Source of the DNA: Streptomyces roseus
Lineage (GTDB): Bacteria; Actinomycetota; Actinomycetes; Streptomycetales; Streptomycetaceae
DNA: 64,000 nucleotides
Assembly (NCBI RefSeq): GCF_001044425.1
Contig: NZ_LFML01000022.1
Span: 1-64,000 of the forward strand
Reading direction: 5' to 3'
Part shown: piece by piece, positions 42,086-50,247 of the stretch
How the letters are laid out: each line of letters begins with the position of its first letter
How positions within the stretch are numbered: the stretch's first letter is position 1
The notes under the pieces: model-generated
Told to the model about the DNA's origin: nothing
The model's input: the letters and a program-made list of their open reading frames with translations, nothing else
The model's database searches: none
Translations under genes and position numbers: made by a program

Positions 42086-43720
42086 ATGACAGACCGCACC
42101 GCCAGCTCCGCCGATGCCGCCGGAGCCCCCGCATCCGAACGGACCGTCCTCCTGCGCGGCGGCGAGGTGCACAGCCCCGCCGACCCCTTCGCCACCGCGA
42201 TGGTCGTCGAGCGGGGGCACATCGCCTGGGTCGGCTCCGAAGGCGCCGCAGACGCCTTCGCGCAGGGCGTCGACGAGGTCGTCGACCTCGGCGGCGCGCT
42301 CGTCACCCCCGCCTTCACCGACGCGCACGTCCACACCACCTCCGCCGGCCTCGCCCTCACCGGGCTCGACCTCACCGGCGCCGCCTCCCTCGCCGAGGCC
42401 CTCGGGCTGGTGCGCGCGTACGCCGCCCGCCGCCCCGCAGACCGGGTGCTCCTCGGCCACGGCTGGGACGCCTCCCGCTGGCCCGAGCGCCGCGCACCCC
42501 GCCGCGAGGAGCTCGACGAGGCCGCCGCGGGCCGCCCGCTCTACCTCAGCCGCATCGACGTGCACTCCGCCGTCGTCACCACCGCCCTGCTCGACCTCGT
42601 CCCGGCCGTCTCCGTGCGCGGCGACGAGCCGCTGACCCGCGAGGACCACCACGCCGTCCGCAGGGCCGCCCTGGCCGCGGTGACCCCCGCCCAGCGCGCC
42701 GAGGCCCAGCGGGCGGCCCTCGACCGGGCCGCCTCCCTCGGCATCGGCTCCGTCCACGAGTGCGGCGGTCCCGACATCTCCTCCCCCGAGGACTTCGCGG
42801 ACCTCCTGAACCTCGCCCGCGAGCGGCCCGGACCCCGCGTCTTCGGCTACTGGGCGGACACGGACCTCGAACAGGCCACGGCACTCGGCGCCATCGGCGC
42901 CGCCGGGGACCTCTTCGTGGACGGCGCCCTCGGCTCCCACACCGCCTGCCTGCACGCCCCCTACGCCGACGCCGGCCACACCGGCACCGGCTACCTCGAC
43001 GCGGCCGAGGTCGCCGCGCACGTCGCCGCGTGCACCGAGGCGGGGCTCCAGGCCGGGTTCCACGCCATCGGCGACGCCGCCCTCACCGCCGTCGTCGAGG
43101 GGGTGCGCGCCGCCGCCCAGAAGGTCGGCCTCGCCCGCGTCCGCGCCGCCCGGCACCGCGTCGAGCACGCCGAGATGATGACCCCGGCCACCATCGCCGC
43201 CTTCGCGGACCTCGGCCTCACCGCCTCCGTGCAGCCCGCCTTCGACGCGGCCTGGGGCGGCGAGGACGGCATGTACGCCGACCGGCTGGGCGCGGAGCGC
43301 GCCCGTACGCTCAACCCCTTCGCCGCCCTGCTCAAGGCCGGGGTGCCGCTCGCCTTCGGCTCCGACGCCCCGGTGACCCCCTTCGACCCCTGGGGCACCG
43401 TCCGAGCGGCCGCCTTCCACCGCACCCCCGAGCACCGGATCTCCGTACGGGCCGCCTTCACGGCCCACACCCGGGGCGGCTGGCGGGCCCTGGGCCGCGA
43501 CGGCGCGGGGGTGCTCGTCCCGGGCGCCCCGGCCGACTACGCGCTGTGGGAGACCGCCGAACTGGTGGTCCAGGCCCCCGACGACCGGGTCGCCCGCTGG
43601 TCCACGGACCCCCGTTCGGGGACGCCCGGGCTGCCCGACCTGACCCCGGGCCGCGATCTGCCCGTGTGCCTCGCGACCGTGGTCGGCGGGCGGGAGGTAT
43701 TCGTACGGCCACAGGGGTGA
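42086..43720 (+). CDS. YtcJ-type metal-dependent amidohydrolase
   Basis: Hydrolase of 544 residues in the amidohydrolase superfamily (TIM barrel plus beta sandwich). The metal-binding motif is HVHTTSAG (about residue 80), with later His residues in FHAIGDAAL and RVEHAEMM and the metal Asp in LAFGSDAPVTPFDPW. These match the YtcJ/exoenzyme-regulatory AepA-like family. The substrate is unknown; a cyclic amide or N-acyl compound is plausible. ATG 42086 has GAGGG upstream. Confidence 0.87.
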   Translation: MTDRTASSADAAGAPASERTVLLRGGEVHSPADPFATAMVVERGHIAWVGSEGAADAFAQGVDEVVDLGGALVTPAFTDAHVHTTSAGLALTGLDLTGAASLAEALGLVRAYAARRPADRVLLGHGWDASRWPERRAPRREELDEAAAGRPLYLSRIDVHSAVVTTALLDLVPAVSVRGDEPLTREDHHAVRRAALAAVTPAQRAEAQRAALDRAASLGIGSVHECGGPDISSPEDFADLLNLARERPGPRVFGYWADTDLEQATALGAIGAAGDLFVDGALGSHTACLHAPYADAGHTGTGYLDAAEVAAHVAACTEAGLQAGFHAIGDAALTAVVEGVRAAAQKVGLARVRAARHRVEHAEMMTPATIAAFADLGLTASVQPAFDAAWGGEDGMYADRLGAERARTLNPFAALLKAGVPLAFGSDAPVTPFDPWGTVRAAAFHRTPEHRISVRAAFTAHTRGGWRALGRDGAGVLVPGAPADYALWETAELVVQAPDDRVARWSTDPRSGTPGLPDLTPGRDLPVCLATVVGGREVFVRPQG

Positions 43721-44045
43721 TCCGGTCGGCCTCGGTTCGGTACCGGCGCTTCGACCCGGATAGGTTCGGCCGGGTCCACCACCGGACGTCCGGACCGGGC
43801 GGATCCGTCTGCTCAGCGCGCCCGCGCCTCGGGGGCGAGGGAAGGTTTCGCCGGGACGGTGGTCCCCCCTGCTCCGCAGGATCTCGGGGGAGGGTGGCCC
43901 CGGCCGGGGCCCGCGGTCCAGTAGACAACGGTCACGGCGACCCGCAGCCAGCGGGAGCGGGACCGGCCCGAAGGACCGCGGGCCCCGGCCACTGTTCTAA
44001 AGTCATCCTCTGAGACGGACGTACAAGAAGACGAAGGCGGACCCA
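43721..44045. other. 325-base intergenic region between the amidohydrolase gene and ppm1
   Basis: No gene is supported. A G/C-rich stem (CCCCC around 43866 with GGGGG around 43886) and the 16-base palindrome at 43896-43911 (GGCCCCGG with CCGGGGCC) probably end the amidohydrolase transcript. TAAAGT at 43998-44003 is a possible -10 box of ppm1; no good -35 box is seen. Confidence 0.4.
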
Positions 44046-44846
44046 GTGAGCGACGGCGGACAGCGAGGGCAGGGACCGCTCGGCACGGCTTTGGTGATCA
44101 TCCCGACCTTCAACGAGGCGGAGAACATCGGCCCGATCGTCGGCCGCGTGCGCGCGGCGGTGCCCGAGGCGCACGTCCTGGTCGCCGACGACAACAGCCC
44201 CGACGGCACGGGCAAGCTGGCCGACGAGCTGGCGGCCGGCGACGACCACGTGCACGTCCTGCACCGCAAGGGCAAGGAGGGGCTCGGCGCCGCCTACCTC
44301 GCGGGCTTCGCCTGGGGCCTGGAGCGCGATTACGGCGTGCTCGTCGAGATGGACGCCGACGGCTCCCACCAGCCGGAGGAACTGCCCAGGCTGCTCACCG
44401 CGCTGGCCGGCGCCGACCTCGTCCTCGGCTCGCGCTGGGTGCCGGGCGGCCGGGTGGTCAACTGGCCCAAGAGCCGAGAGTTCCTCTCGCGCGGCGGCTC
44501 GGTGTACTCCCGGCTGATGCTGGACGTCCCGATCCGCGACGTGACGGGCGGCTACCGGGCCTTCCGCCGCGAGACCCTGGAAGGGCTGGGCCTGGAGGAG
44601 GTCGCCTCCGCGGGCTACTGCTTCCAGGTCGACCTGGCCCGCAGGGCCGTGCGCCAGGGGTTCCGCGTCGTCGAGGTGCCCATCACCTTCGTCGAGCGGG
44701 AGTTCGGCGACAGCAAGATGAGCAAGGACATCGTCGTGGAGGCCCTGTGGCGGGTCACCCAGTGGGGGCTCAAGGGCCACGCGGCGAAGCTGACCGGCCA
44801 CGACAAGCCCAAGAGCGCGGGCGGCGGCCCCGCCCGCACCCCCTAA
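44046..44846 (+). CDS. ppm1: Polyprenol monophosphomannose synthase (Ppm1, dolichyl-phosphate mannosyltransferase type)
   Basis: Family-2 glycosyltransferase of 266 residues that transfers mannose from GDP-mannose to polyprenyl phosphate, feeding protein O-mannosylation and cell-envelope mannosylation. GTG 44046 has GAAGG upstream. Key motifs are [23 protein letters not shown], and the DxD at residues 103-105 in EMDADGSH, followed by LGSRWVPGG and the [11 protein letters not shown] region. There is no C-terminal membrane domain, as in other streptomycetes where the Lnt part is separate. The same gene order with fxsA and rbpA occurs in S. coelicolor, where Ppm1 is needed for phage phiC31 infection. 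Confidence 0.93.
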   Translation: MSDGGQRGQGPLGTALVIIPTFNEAENIGPIVGRVRAAVPEAHVLVADDNSPDGTGKLADELAAGDDHVHVLHRKGKEGLGAAYLAGFAWGLERDYGVLVEMDADGSHQPEELPRLLTALAGADLVLGSRWVPGGRVVNWPKSREFLSRGGSVYSRLMLDVPIRDVTGGYRAFRRETLEGLGLEEVASAGYCFQVDLARRAVRQGFRVVEVPITFVEREFGDSKMSKDIVVEALWRVTQWGLKGHAAKLTGHDKPKSAGGGPARTP

Positions 44847-44906
44847 GGGATGTCCGGTACCTCCGGCTGAGGCAGCTTTTATGCCGCCCCAGGCACACTG
44901 GGTGGT

Positions 44907-45509
44907 ATGACGACCGGCGTTCCCCTTTCGACGACCCCCCGACGGCGCTCGCGCGTCCGCACCTTCCTTCCGCCGGCGGTCGCCGCCTGGCTGATCCTGG
45001 AGATCTGGCTGCTGAGCCTGGTCGCCGGCGCGGCCGGCGGTCTGACCGTCGCGGCGCTCCTCGCGGGCGGGATCGTGCTCGGCGTCATGGTCATCAAGCG
45101 GGCGGGGCGGCGGGCCTTCAGGAACCTGACGAACACCTTCCAGCAGGCACAGCAGGGGCAGCAGCCCACCTCCCGGGGAGCGAAGGCGCAGTCGGGCGGC
45201 GGCAGTGGCAACGGCCTCACGATGCTGGCCGGGCTGCTCCTGATCCTCCCGGGCCTGCTCTCCGACGCGGTCGGCCTGCTCCTCCTGATCCCGCCCGTCC
45301 GGGCGTGGACCAGCCGGCGCCTGACCGGCTCCTTGGAGCGCCAGATGGCCGTGGCCCCGGCAGGCACTTTCGGTGACGCCTTCCAGCAGGCCCGGATCCA
45401 CTACCCCGACGGTAAGGTCGTCCAGGGCGAGGTCATCCGGGAGGACGGGCCCCAGCAGCCGCAGCAGCCGGGCCGCGACGCCGGGTACCGGCCGCCGCTG
45501 GCGCCCTGA
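44907..45509 (+). CDS. fxsA: FxsA-family membrane protein
   Basis: Membrane protein of 200 residues. The family core is the hydrophobic pair AAWLILEIWLLSLVAGAAGG and GGIVLGVMVIKRAGRRAF, then LTMLAGLLLILPGLLSDAVGLLLLIPPVR, the FxsA signature. In E. coli FxsA interferes with phage exclusion; its role in actinobacteria is unknown. A Gln-rich insertion and a charged C-terminal tail are extra to the E. coli protein. Confidence 0.9.
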   Translation: MTTGVPLSTTPRRRSRVRTFLPPAVAAWLILEIWLLSLVAGAAGGLTVAALLAGGIVLGVMVIKRAGRRAFRNLTNTFQQAQQGQQPTSRGAKAQSGGGSGNGLTMLAGLLLILPGLLSDAVGLLLLIPPVRAWTSRRLTGSLERQMAVAPAGTFGDAFQQARIHYPDGKVVQGEVIREDGPQQPQQPGRDAGYRPPLAP

Positions 45510-45556
45510 GGGCCGCCGGCGCCCCGCATCCCCGTAGGGACGGAACACGACGGAAC

Positions 45557-45601
45557 AAGCCGAGGGCCCCCGCCACAGTTCGTGGCGGGGGCCCTCGGCT
45601 T
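45557..45601. terminator. Perfect 20-base stem-loop between convergent fxsA and rbpA
   Basis: AAGCCGAGGGCCCCCGCCAC (45557-45576) pairs perfectly with 45582-45601 around the loop AGTTC. One side ends in an A-run and the other in T, so it should stop transcription from both directions. Confidence 0.85.
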
Positions 45602-45622
45602 GTGCTTCGGGACGTCCGGCTG

Positions 45623-45997
45623 TCAGGCGGACTTGCGGCTGTCCCGCGGATGCACGGCAATGTTCATGGCGCCGGAACGCAGGACCGCCAGCCTCTCGGC
45701 CAGCACTTCCTCCAGTTCCTCGCGGGTGCGCCGCTCCATGAGCATGTCCCAGTGCGTTCGCGCGGGCTTGCCCTTCTTCTCTTCGGGCCCGTCCCCGTCA
45801 ACCAGGAGAGCCATGGCGCCGCACGCCTTGCACTCCCACTCCGGCGGAATCTCTGCCTCAACCGAGAACGGCATCTCAAATCGATGTCCGTTCTGGCATG
45901 CGTACTCCACCGCCTGGCGCGGGGCCAGATCGATGCCGCGGTCCGTCTCGTAGCTGGTAACCACGAGCCGCGTACCGCGGAGAGCTCGCTCACTCAT
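45623..45997 (-). CDS. rbpA: RNA polymerase-binding protein RbpA
   Basis: Actinobacterial transcription activator of 124 residues that binds the beta subunit of RNA polymerase and the principal sigma factor. The zinc ligands C34, H38, C56 and C59 are present. The sigma-interaction segment at the C-terminus includes R89-R90 in MERRTREELEEVL, the residues shown in S. coelicolor to be needed for sigma binding. A sigma-R promoter lies upstream at 46059-46084. The segment 66-85 is the basic linker. Confidence 0.97.
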   Translation of the reverse strand: MSERALRGTRLVVTSYETDRGIDLAPRQAVEYACQNGHRFEMPFSVEAEIPPEWECKACGAMALLVDGDGPEEKKGKPARTHWDMLMERRTREELEEVLAERLAVLRSGAMNIAVHPRDSRKSA

Positions 45998-46058
45998 GAA
46001 TCGTGCCTCCCGGGCTTGTCGCCCACAGGACAGGTGTCGCTGTCGTCGTCATCCGGTC

Positions 46059-46084
46059 AACGTCCGGTCGGCGGTATAGATTCC
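46059..46084 (-). promoter_or_regulatory. Sigma-R (disulfide-stress) promoter of rbpA
   Basis: On the minus strand GGAAT (46084-46080), exactly 18 bases, and GTT (46061-46059) match the sigma-R consensus GGAAT-N18-GTT. It lies 62 bases upstream of the rbpA start. rbpA is known to belong to the sigma-R regulon of S. coelicolor. The rest of the 334-base gap (to 46331) shows nothing else I recognise. Confidence 0.88.
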
Positions 46085-46331
46085 CGCTCCGGGTGATGCG
46101 TCGCCCGTCGTGCCGCCCCTTGTTGTACCCACCAGTGCCCGTTTTGTCACATCTGGCAGCAGATGTCACCCAACGTCTTCAGTTCTTCAGCGCGCAGTAA
46201 CGGTCCGGCTGGCAGGCCAAAGGCGTACACTACCGGCCCTTCGCTTCAACGTCGAAATCCGTTCGGAATTCGTATGAAGATCCGGGTCCCGCCCGCCGTC
46301 CGACCTCCTCCGGAGCGCCTCGCGGATCCGC

Positions 46332-47711
46332 TCAGATCCGCTCGGGAACAGGATTCCCCGCCGCCTCCACCGCGCGCCGCACCGGCACTCGCGCCAGCAG
46401 CACGAAACCCAGTGCGAAGAAGACCACCAACGAGATGATCGCCTGCCGGTAGCTGCCCGTGACCTGGTACGTCAGGCCGAACACCAGCGGTCCGACCCAG
46501 CTCACCCCGCGATCGCTCATCTCGTACGCCGAGAAGTACTCGGCCTCCTTGCCCACCGGCACCAGGTGCGAGAAGAGCGAACGCGACAGGGCCTGGCTGC
46601 CGCCGAGCACCAGCCCGATCATCGACGCGAGGGCGAAGAACCACACCGGCGCGCCCGCCGGCAGGAAGAACCCGGCGGCCAGCGTGACGGTCCAGGCCAC
46701 CAGGGATCCGAGGATGGTCTTCTTCGCGCCGTACGACACGGCCAGCCGGCCCATCGCCATCGCGCCCGCCACCGCGAGGATCTGCACCAGCAGCACCGCC
46801 GTGATCAGCGTCGAGTCCTCCAGCTTCAGCTCCTGCTTGCCGTACACGGACGCCTGCGAGATCACGGTCTGGATCCCGTCGTTGTACACCAGGTACGCCA
46901 GCAGGAACGACAGCGTCAGCGGGTGGCGCCGCATGTCCTTCAGCGTGGCGACGAGCTGCTTCCACCCCGACCCGGCGGGCGCGTGGCCGACGCCCGCCCG
47001 GACCACGGCCCGGTCCCGCAGCCTGCGCAGCGGGATGATCGTGAACGCGCCCCACCACAGGCCCGCCGAGGCCAGGCAGATGCGCACCGCCGCGTCCTTG
47101 GAGACCCCGAAGGAATCGTGCGACTGGAACAGGACCAGGTTCAGGATCAGGACGAACGCGCCCCCCGTGTAGCCGAACGCCCAGCCGCGCGAGGAGACCG
47201 CGTCGCGCTCCTGCGGCTCCGCGATCTGCGGCAGGTAGGAGTTGTAGAGCACCATCGACACCGACATCGCGGCGTTCGCCAGGATCAGCAGGACGCCGCC
47301 CAGCAGGTAGCGGTCGCCGCCCAGGAAGAACATCGCGGTGGTCGCCGCGGCGCCGGTGTACGCGGCCGCCGCGAGCAGCGGCTTCTTGCGGCCCGTACGG
47401 TCCGCCGCCGCTCCCACCAGCGGCATCGCCAGTACCGCGACGATCACCGAGACCGAGACGGCGTACGCGAAGAACGAGCCGGACCGGACCGGTATGCCCA
47501 GGGGGTGGACGAACCCCCGGGCGTCCTGGGCGGCCTCGGCCATCGCCGTGAGGTACGGGCCGATGAACACCGTCAGCACGGTCGACGAGTACACCGAGCA
47601 GGCGAAGTCGTAGAAGTACCAGCCGTGCTGCTCGCGCTTGCGGGCCGCCGCCGCGACGGCTCTGCCGTCCTCCGCGCCCGGTTCCGCTTCTTCTGTGGTC
47701 TGCGCACTCAT
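46332..47711 (-). CDS. MFS transporter of the UMF1/Atg22-like family
   Basis: Membrane protein of 459 residues with about 12 helices. The N-terminal phrases HGWYFYDFACSVYSSTVLTVFIGPYL and AMPLVGAAADRTGRKKPLL are diagnostic for the UMF1 (Atg22-like) family. YNSYLPQIAEPQERDAVSSRGWAFGYTGG follows. Eukaryotic relatives export amino acids from the vacuole; the bacterial substrate is unknown. The gene lies between rbpA and a GDPD gene, all on the minus strand but with long gaps. Confidence 0.87.
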   Translation of the reverse strand: MSAQTTEEAEPGAEDGRAVAAAARKREQHGWYFYDFACSVYSSTVLTVFIGPYLTAMAEAAQDARGFVHPLGIPVRSGSFFAYAVSVSVIVAVLAMPLVGAAADRTGRKKPLLAAAAYTGAAATTAMFFLGGDRYLLGGVLLILANAAMSVSMVLYNSYLPQIAEPQERDAVSSRGWAFGYTGGAFVLILNLVLFQSHDSFGVSKDAAVRICLASAGLWWGAFTIIPLRRLRDRAVVRAGVGHAPAGSGWKQLVATLKDMRRHPLTLSFLLAYLVYNDGIQTVISQASVYGKQELKLEDSTLITAVLLVQILAVAGAMAMGRLAVSYGAKKTILGSLVAWTVTLAAGFFLPAGAPVWFFALASMIGLVLGGSQALSRSLFSHLVPVGKEAEYFSAYEMSDRGVSWVGPLVFGLTYQVTGSYRQAIISLVVFFALGFVLLARVPVRRAVEAAGNPVPERI

Positions 47712-47778
47712 GAGTGCCCCCTCGCTGGTCCCCGTACCGCCGCGGCCGCCCCGCCGGACGCGGCGGCCGTACGGGCGG

Positions 47779-48549
47779 TCAGGCCCAGGCCCCGCGCCGG
47801 TCCAGCACCGTGCGCAAGATGTCGATCCGGTCGGTCATGATGCCATCGACTCCCAGGTCGAGCAGCGCCTCCATGCGTTCCGGTTCGTTCACGGTCCACA
47901 CGTGCACGTGGAGTCCGCGCTCGTGCGCGGTGCGTACGAACCGGCTGTCGACCACGCGGATGCCCGCCTGGGTCTCCGGAACCTGCGCCGCCACCGCCCC
48001 GACCCGCAAGGCCGCCGGGATCGCGTACGAGCGCAGCCGCAGGCCGACCACCCCGCGGACCCCGTACGAGGTCGCCAGCCGGGGGCCGGCGATCTTCTGG
48101 GCGCGGGCCACCCGGCTCTCCGAGAACGAGCCCACGCACACGCGGTCCCAGACGCCCGCCCGCGCGACCAGGTTGACCAGCGGGTGCAGGGCCGACTCGG
48201 ACTTGATGTCGATGTTCCAGCGGGCCTCGGGGAACTCCTCCAGGAGCTCCTCGAACAGAGGCAGCGGCTCGGTGCCCGCCACCCGCGCTTCGCGGACCTT
48301 GCTCCAGGTCAGCTCCGCGATCCGGCCCTGCCCGTCGGTGACCCGGTCGAGGGTGGAGTCGTGGAAGGCGACCAGCTTCCCGTCGGCGGTCGCGTGCACA
48401 TCGGTCTCGAAGTACCGGTAGCCCGCGTCGGCTGCCCGCCGGAAGGCGGCGGCGGTGTTCTCCAGTCCGTCCGCGGCACCTCCCCGGTGCGCGAAGGGGA
48501 TCGGAGCAGGGTGGTCCAGATACGGATGGCGAAGGCGTACGTGCGTCAC
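47779..48549 (-). CDS. Glycerophosphodiester phosphodiesterase
   Basis: Enzyme of 256 residues that hydrolyses glycerophosphodiesters to glycerol-3-phosphate and an alcohol. The catalytic segment FAHRGGAADGLENTAAAF carries the His-Arg and Glu, and ETDVHATADGKLVAFHDSTLDRVT carries the metal-binding ExD and the second His. Both are intact. The start is GTG 48549. No signal peptide is visible, so it probably acts in the cytoplasm. It is divergent from the MocR gene. Confidence 0.92.
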   Translation of the reverse strand: MTHVRLRHPYLDHPAPIPFAHRGGAADGLENTAAAFRRAADAGYRYFETDVHATADGKLVAFHDSTLDRVTDGQGRIAELTWSKVREARVAGTEPLPLFEELLEEFPEARWNIDIKSESALHPLVNLVARAGVWDRVCVGSFSESRVARAQKIAGPRLATSYGVRGVVGLRLRSYAIPAALRVGAVAAQVPETQAGIRVVDSRFVRTAHERGLHVHVWTVNEPERMEALLDLGVDGIMTDRIDILRTVLDRRGAWA

Positions 48550-48731
48550 CCGTCGCAGTATGCACCGTGCGCCCCGTCCGCAGGCGGCCGCCGGACGGCC
48601 GCACGGTGAACGCGCCGGCGCCCCCTGGTCCGGGTGGATCCCGGCATGACAGTCTGGGGTGCGCAAGCGTGCCAATACCGGCCCCACCCGGGGTCTGGCG
48701 GGGCCAATTCTACGAAGGTGGACCGGACAGC

Positions 48732-50234
48732 ATGGCGCAGTGGACCTCGGCGGTTGGCGCCGCACAGCTCGCCCGTCTCATCACCTCGCAGCAGGAGCGG
48801 CCCGGTGTGGCCGGGGCGCGCAAGCTCCCGGCGTACCGGACCCTCGCCGACGGCATCCGGCTGCTCGTCCTCGAAGGCCGCGTCCCCGTCGCCGCCCGGC
48901 TGCCCGCCGAGCGCGAGCTGGCCGGCTCCCTCTCCCTCTCCCGCACCACCGTCGCCGCCGCCTACGAGGCCCTGCGCGGGGAGGGCTTCCTGGAGTCCCG
49001 CCGCGGCGCCGGCAGCTGGACCTCCGTACCGGCCGGGAACCCGCTGCCCGCCAGGGGGCTGGAGCCGCTGCCGCCCGAGTCCCTCGGGTCGATGATCGAC
49101 CTCGGCTGCGCCGCGCTCCCGGCGCCCGAGCCCTGGCTCACCAAGGCCGTGCAGGGCGCGCTGGAGGAGCTCCCGCCGTACGCGCACACCCACGGGGACT
49201 ACCCCGCCGGGCTCCCCGCGCTGCGGCGGATGCTCGCCGACCGCTACACCGAGCGCGGCATCCCCACGATGCCCGAGCAGATCATGGTCACGACGGGTGC
49301 GATGGGCGCCATCGACGCCATCTGCAGCCTCTTCGCCGGGCGCGGGGAGCGGATCGCCGTCGAGTCCCCCTCCTACGCCAACATCCTCCAGCTCATGCGG
49401 GCCGCCGGGGTGCGGCTCGTACCCGTCGCGATGGCCGACGGGCTGTCCGGCTGGGACATGACGGTGTGGCGCCAGGTGCTGCGCGACGCCGCGCCGCGCC
49501 TCGCGTACGTCGTCGCCGACTTCCACAACCCCACCGGGGCGCTGGCCTCGGACGAGCAGCGCCGCGCCATGGTGGAGGCGGCCCGGTCGGCCGGGACGGT
49601 CCTCGTCGTCGACGAGACGATGGCCGAGCTCCAGCTGGACCCGGCGCTGGAGATGCCGCGCCCGGTCTGCTCCTTCGACCCGGCGGGGTCCTCCGTGATC
49701 ACCGTCGGTTCCGCCAGCAAGGCCTTCTGGGCCGGCATGCGGATCGGCTGGGTCCGTGCGGCGCCGGACGTGATCCGCAGCCTGGTCGCGGCCCGCGCCT
49801 ACGCCGACCTCGGCACGCCGGTGCTGGAGCAGCTCGCGGTGAACTGGCTGATGCGGACCGGCGGCTGGGCGCAGGCCGTGCAGATCCGCCGCGACCAGGC
49901 CCGGGAGAACAGGGACGCGCTGGTCGCCGCGGTGCGCCGGGAACTGCCGGACTGGGAGTTCGAGGTGCCGCGGGGCGGGCTGACCCTGTGGGCGCGGGCG
50001 GGCGGCCTGTCCGGCTCCCGGCTGGCCGAGGTGGGGGAGCGGGTCGGCGTACGGGTCCCCTCGGGGCCGCGGTTCGGCGTGGACGGGGCCTTCGAGGGCT
50101 ACGTCCGGCTGCCGTTCACCGTCGGCGGGCCGGTGGCCGAGGAGGCGGCGGCCCGTCTCGCGGCGGCCGCCCGGCTGGTCGGCACGGGCGCGGCCGGGAA
50201 CACGGCGGAGCCCCCGCGCACGTTCGTGGCGTAG
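48732..50234 (+). CDS. MocR-type PLP-binding transcriptional regulator
   Basis: GntR/aminotransferase fusion of 500 residues. Residues 25-105 are the winged-helix domain (GIRLLVLEGRVPVAARLPAERELAGSLSLSRTTVAAAYEAL). Residues 150-480 resemble class I aminotransferases; the PLP-binding Lys is in VGSASKAFWAGMRIGW, and the Asn-Pro of DFHNPTG and the Asp of VVDETMAEL are present. It may respond to PLP or an amine/amino acid. ATG 48732 has GAAGGTGG upstream. The neighbours give no clear target. Confidence 0.9.
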   Translation: MAQWTSAVGAAQLARLITSQQERPGVAGARKLPAYRTLADGIRLLVLEGRVPVAARLPAERELAGSLSLSRTTVAAAYEALRGEGFLESRRGAGSWTSVPAGNPLPARGLEPLPPESLGSMIDLGCAALPAPEPWLTKAVQGALEELPPYAHTHGDYPAGLPALRRMLADRYTERGIPTMPEQIMVTTGAMGAIDAICSLFAGRGERIAVESPSYANILQLMRAAGVRLVPVAMADGLSGWDMTVWRQVLRDAAPRLAYVVADFHNPTGALASDEQRRAMVEAARSAGTVLVVDETMAELQLDPALEMPRPVCSFDPAGSSVITVGSASKAFWAGMRIGWVRAAPDVIRSLVAARAYADLGTPVLEQLAVNWLMRTGGWAQAVQIRRDQARENRDALVAAVRRELPDWEFEVPRGGLTLWARAGGLSGSRLAEVGERVGVRVPSGPRFGVDGAFEGYVRLPFTVGGPVAEEAAARLAAAARLVGTGAAGNTAEPPRTFVA

Positions 50235-50247
50235 CGGGGCGGGCGGC

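Noticed and set aside
43721..44045. Small genes on either strand in the gap before ppm1
   Set aside because: Frames exist, but none has a ribosome site and a sensible composition; stem-loops and palindromes dominate the region.
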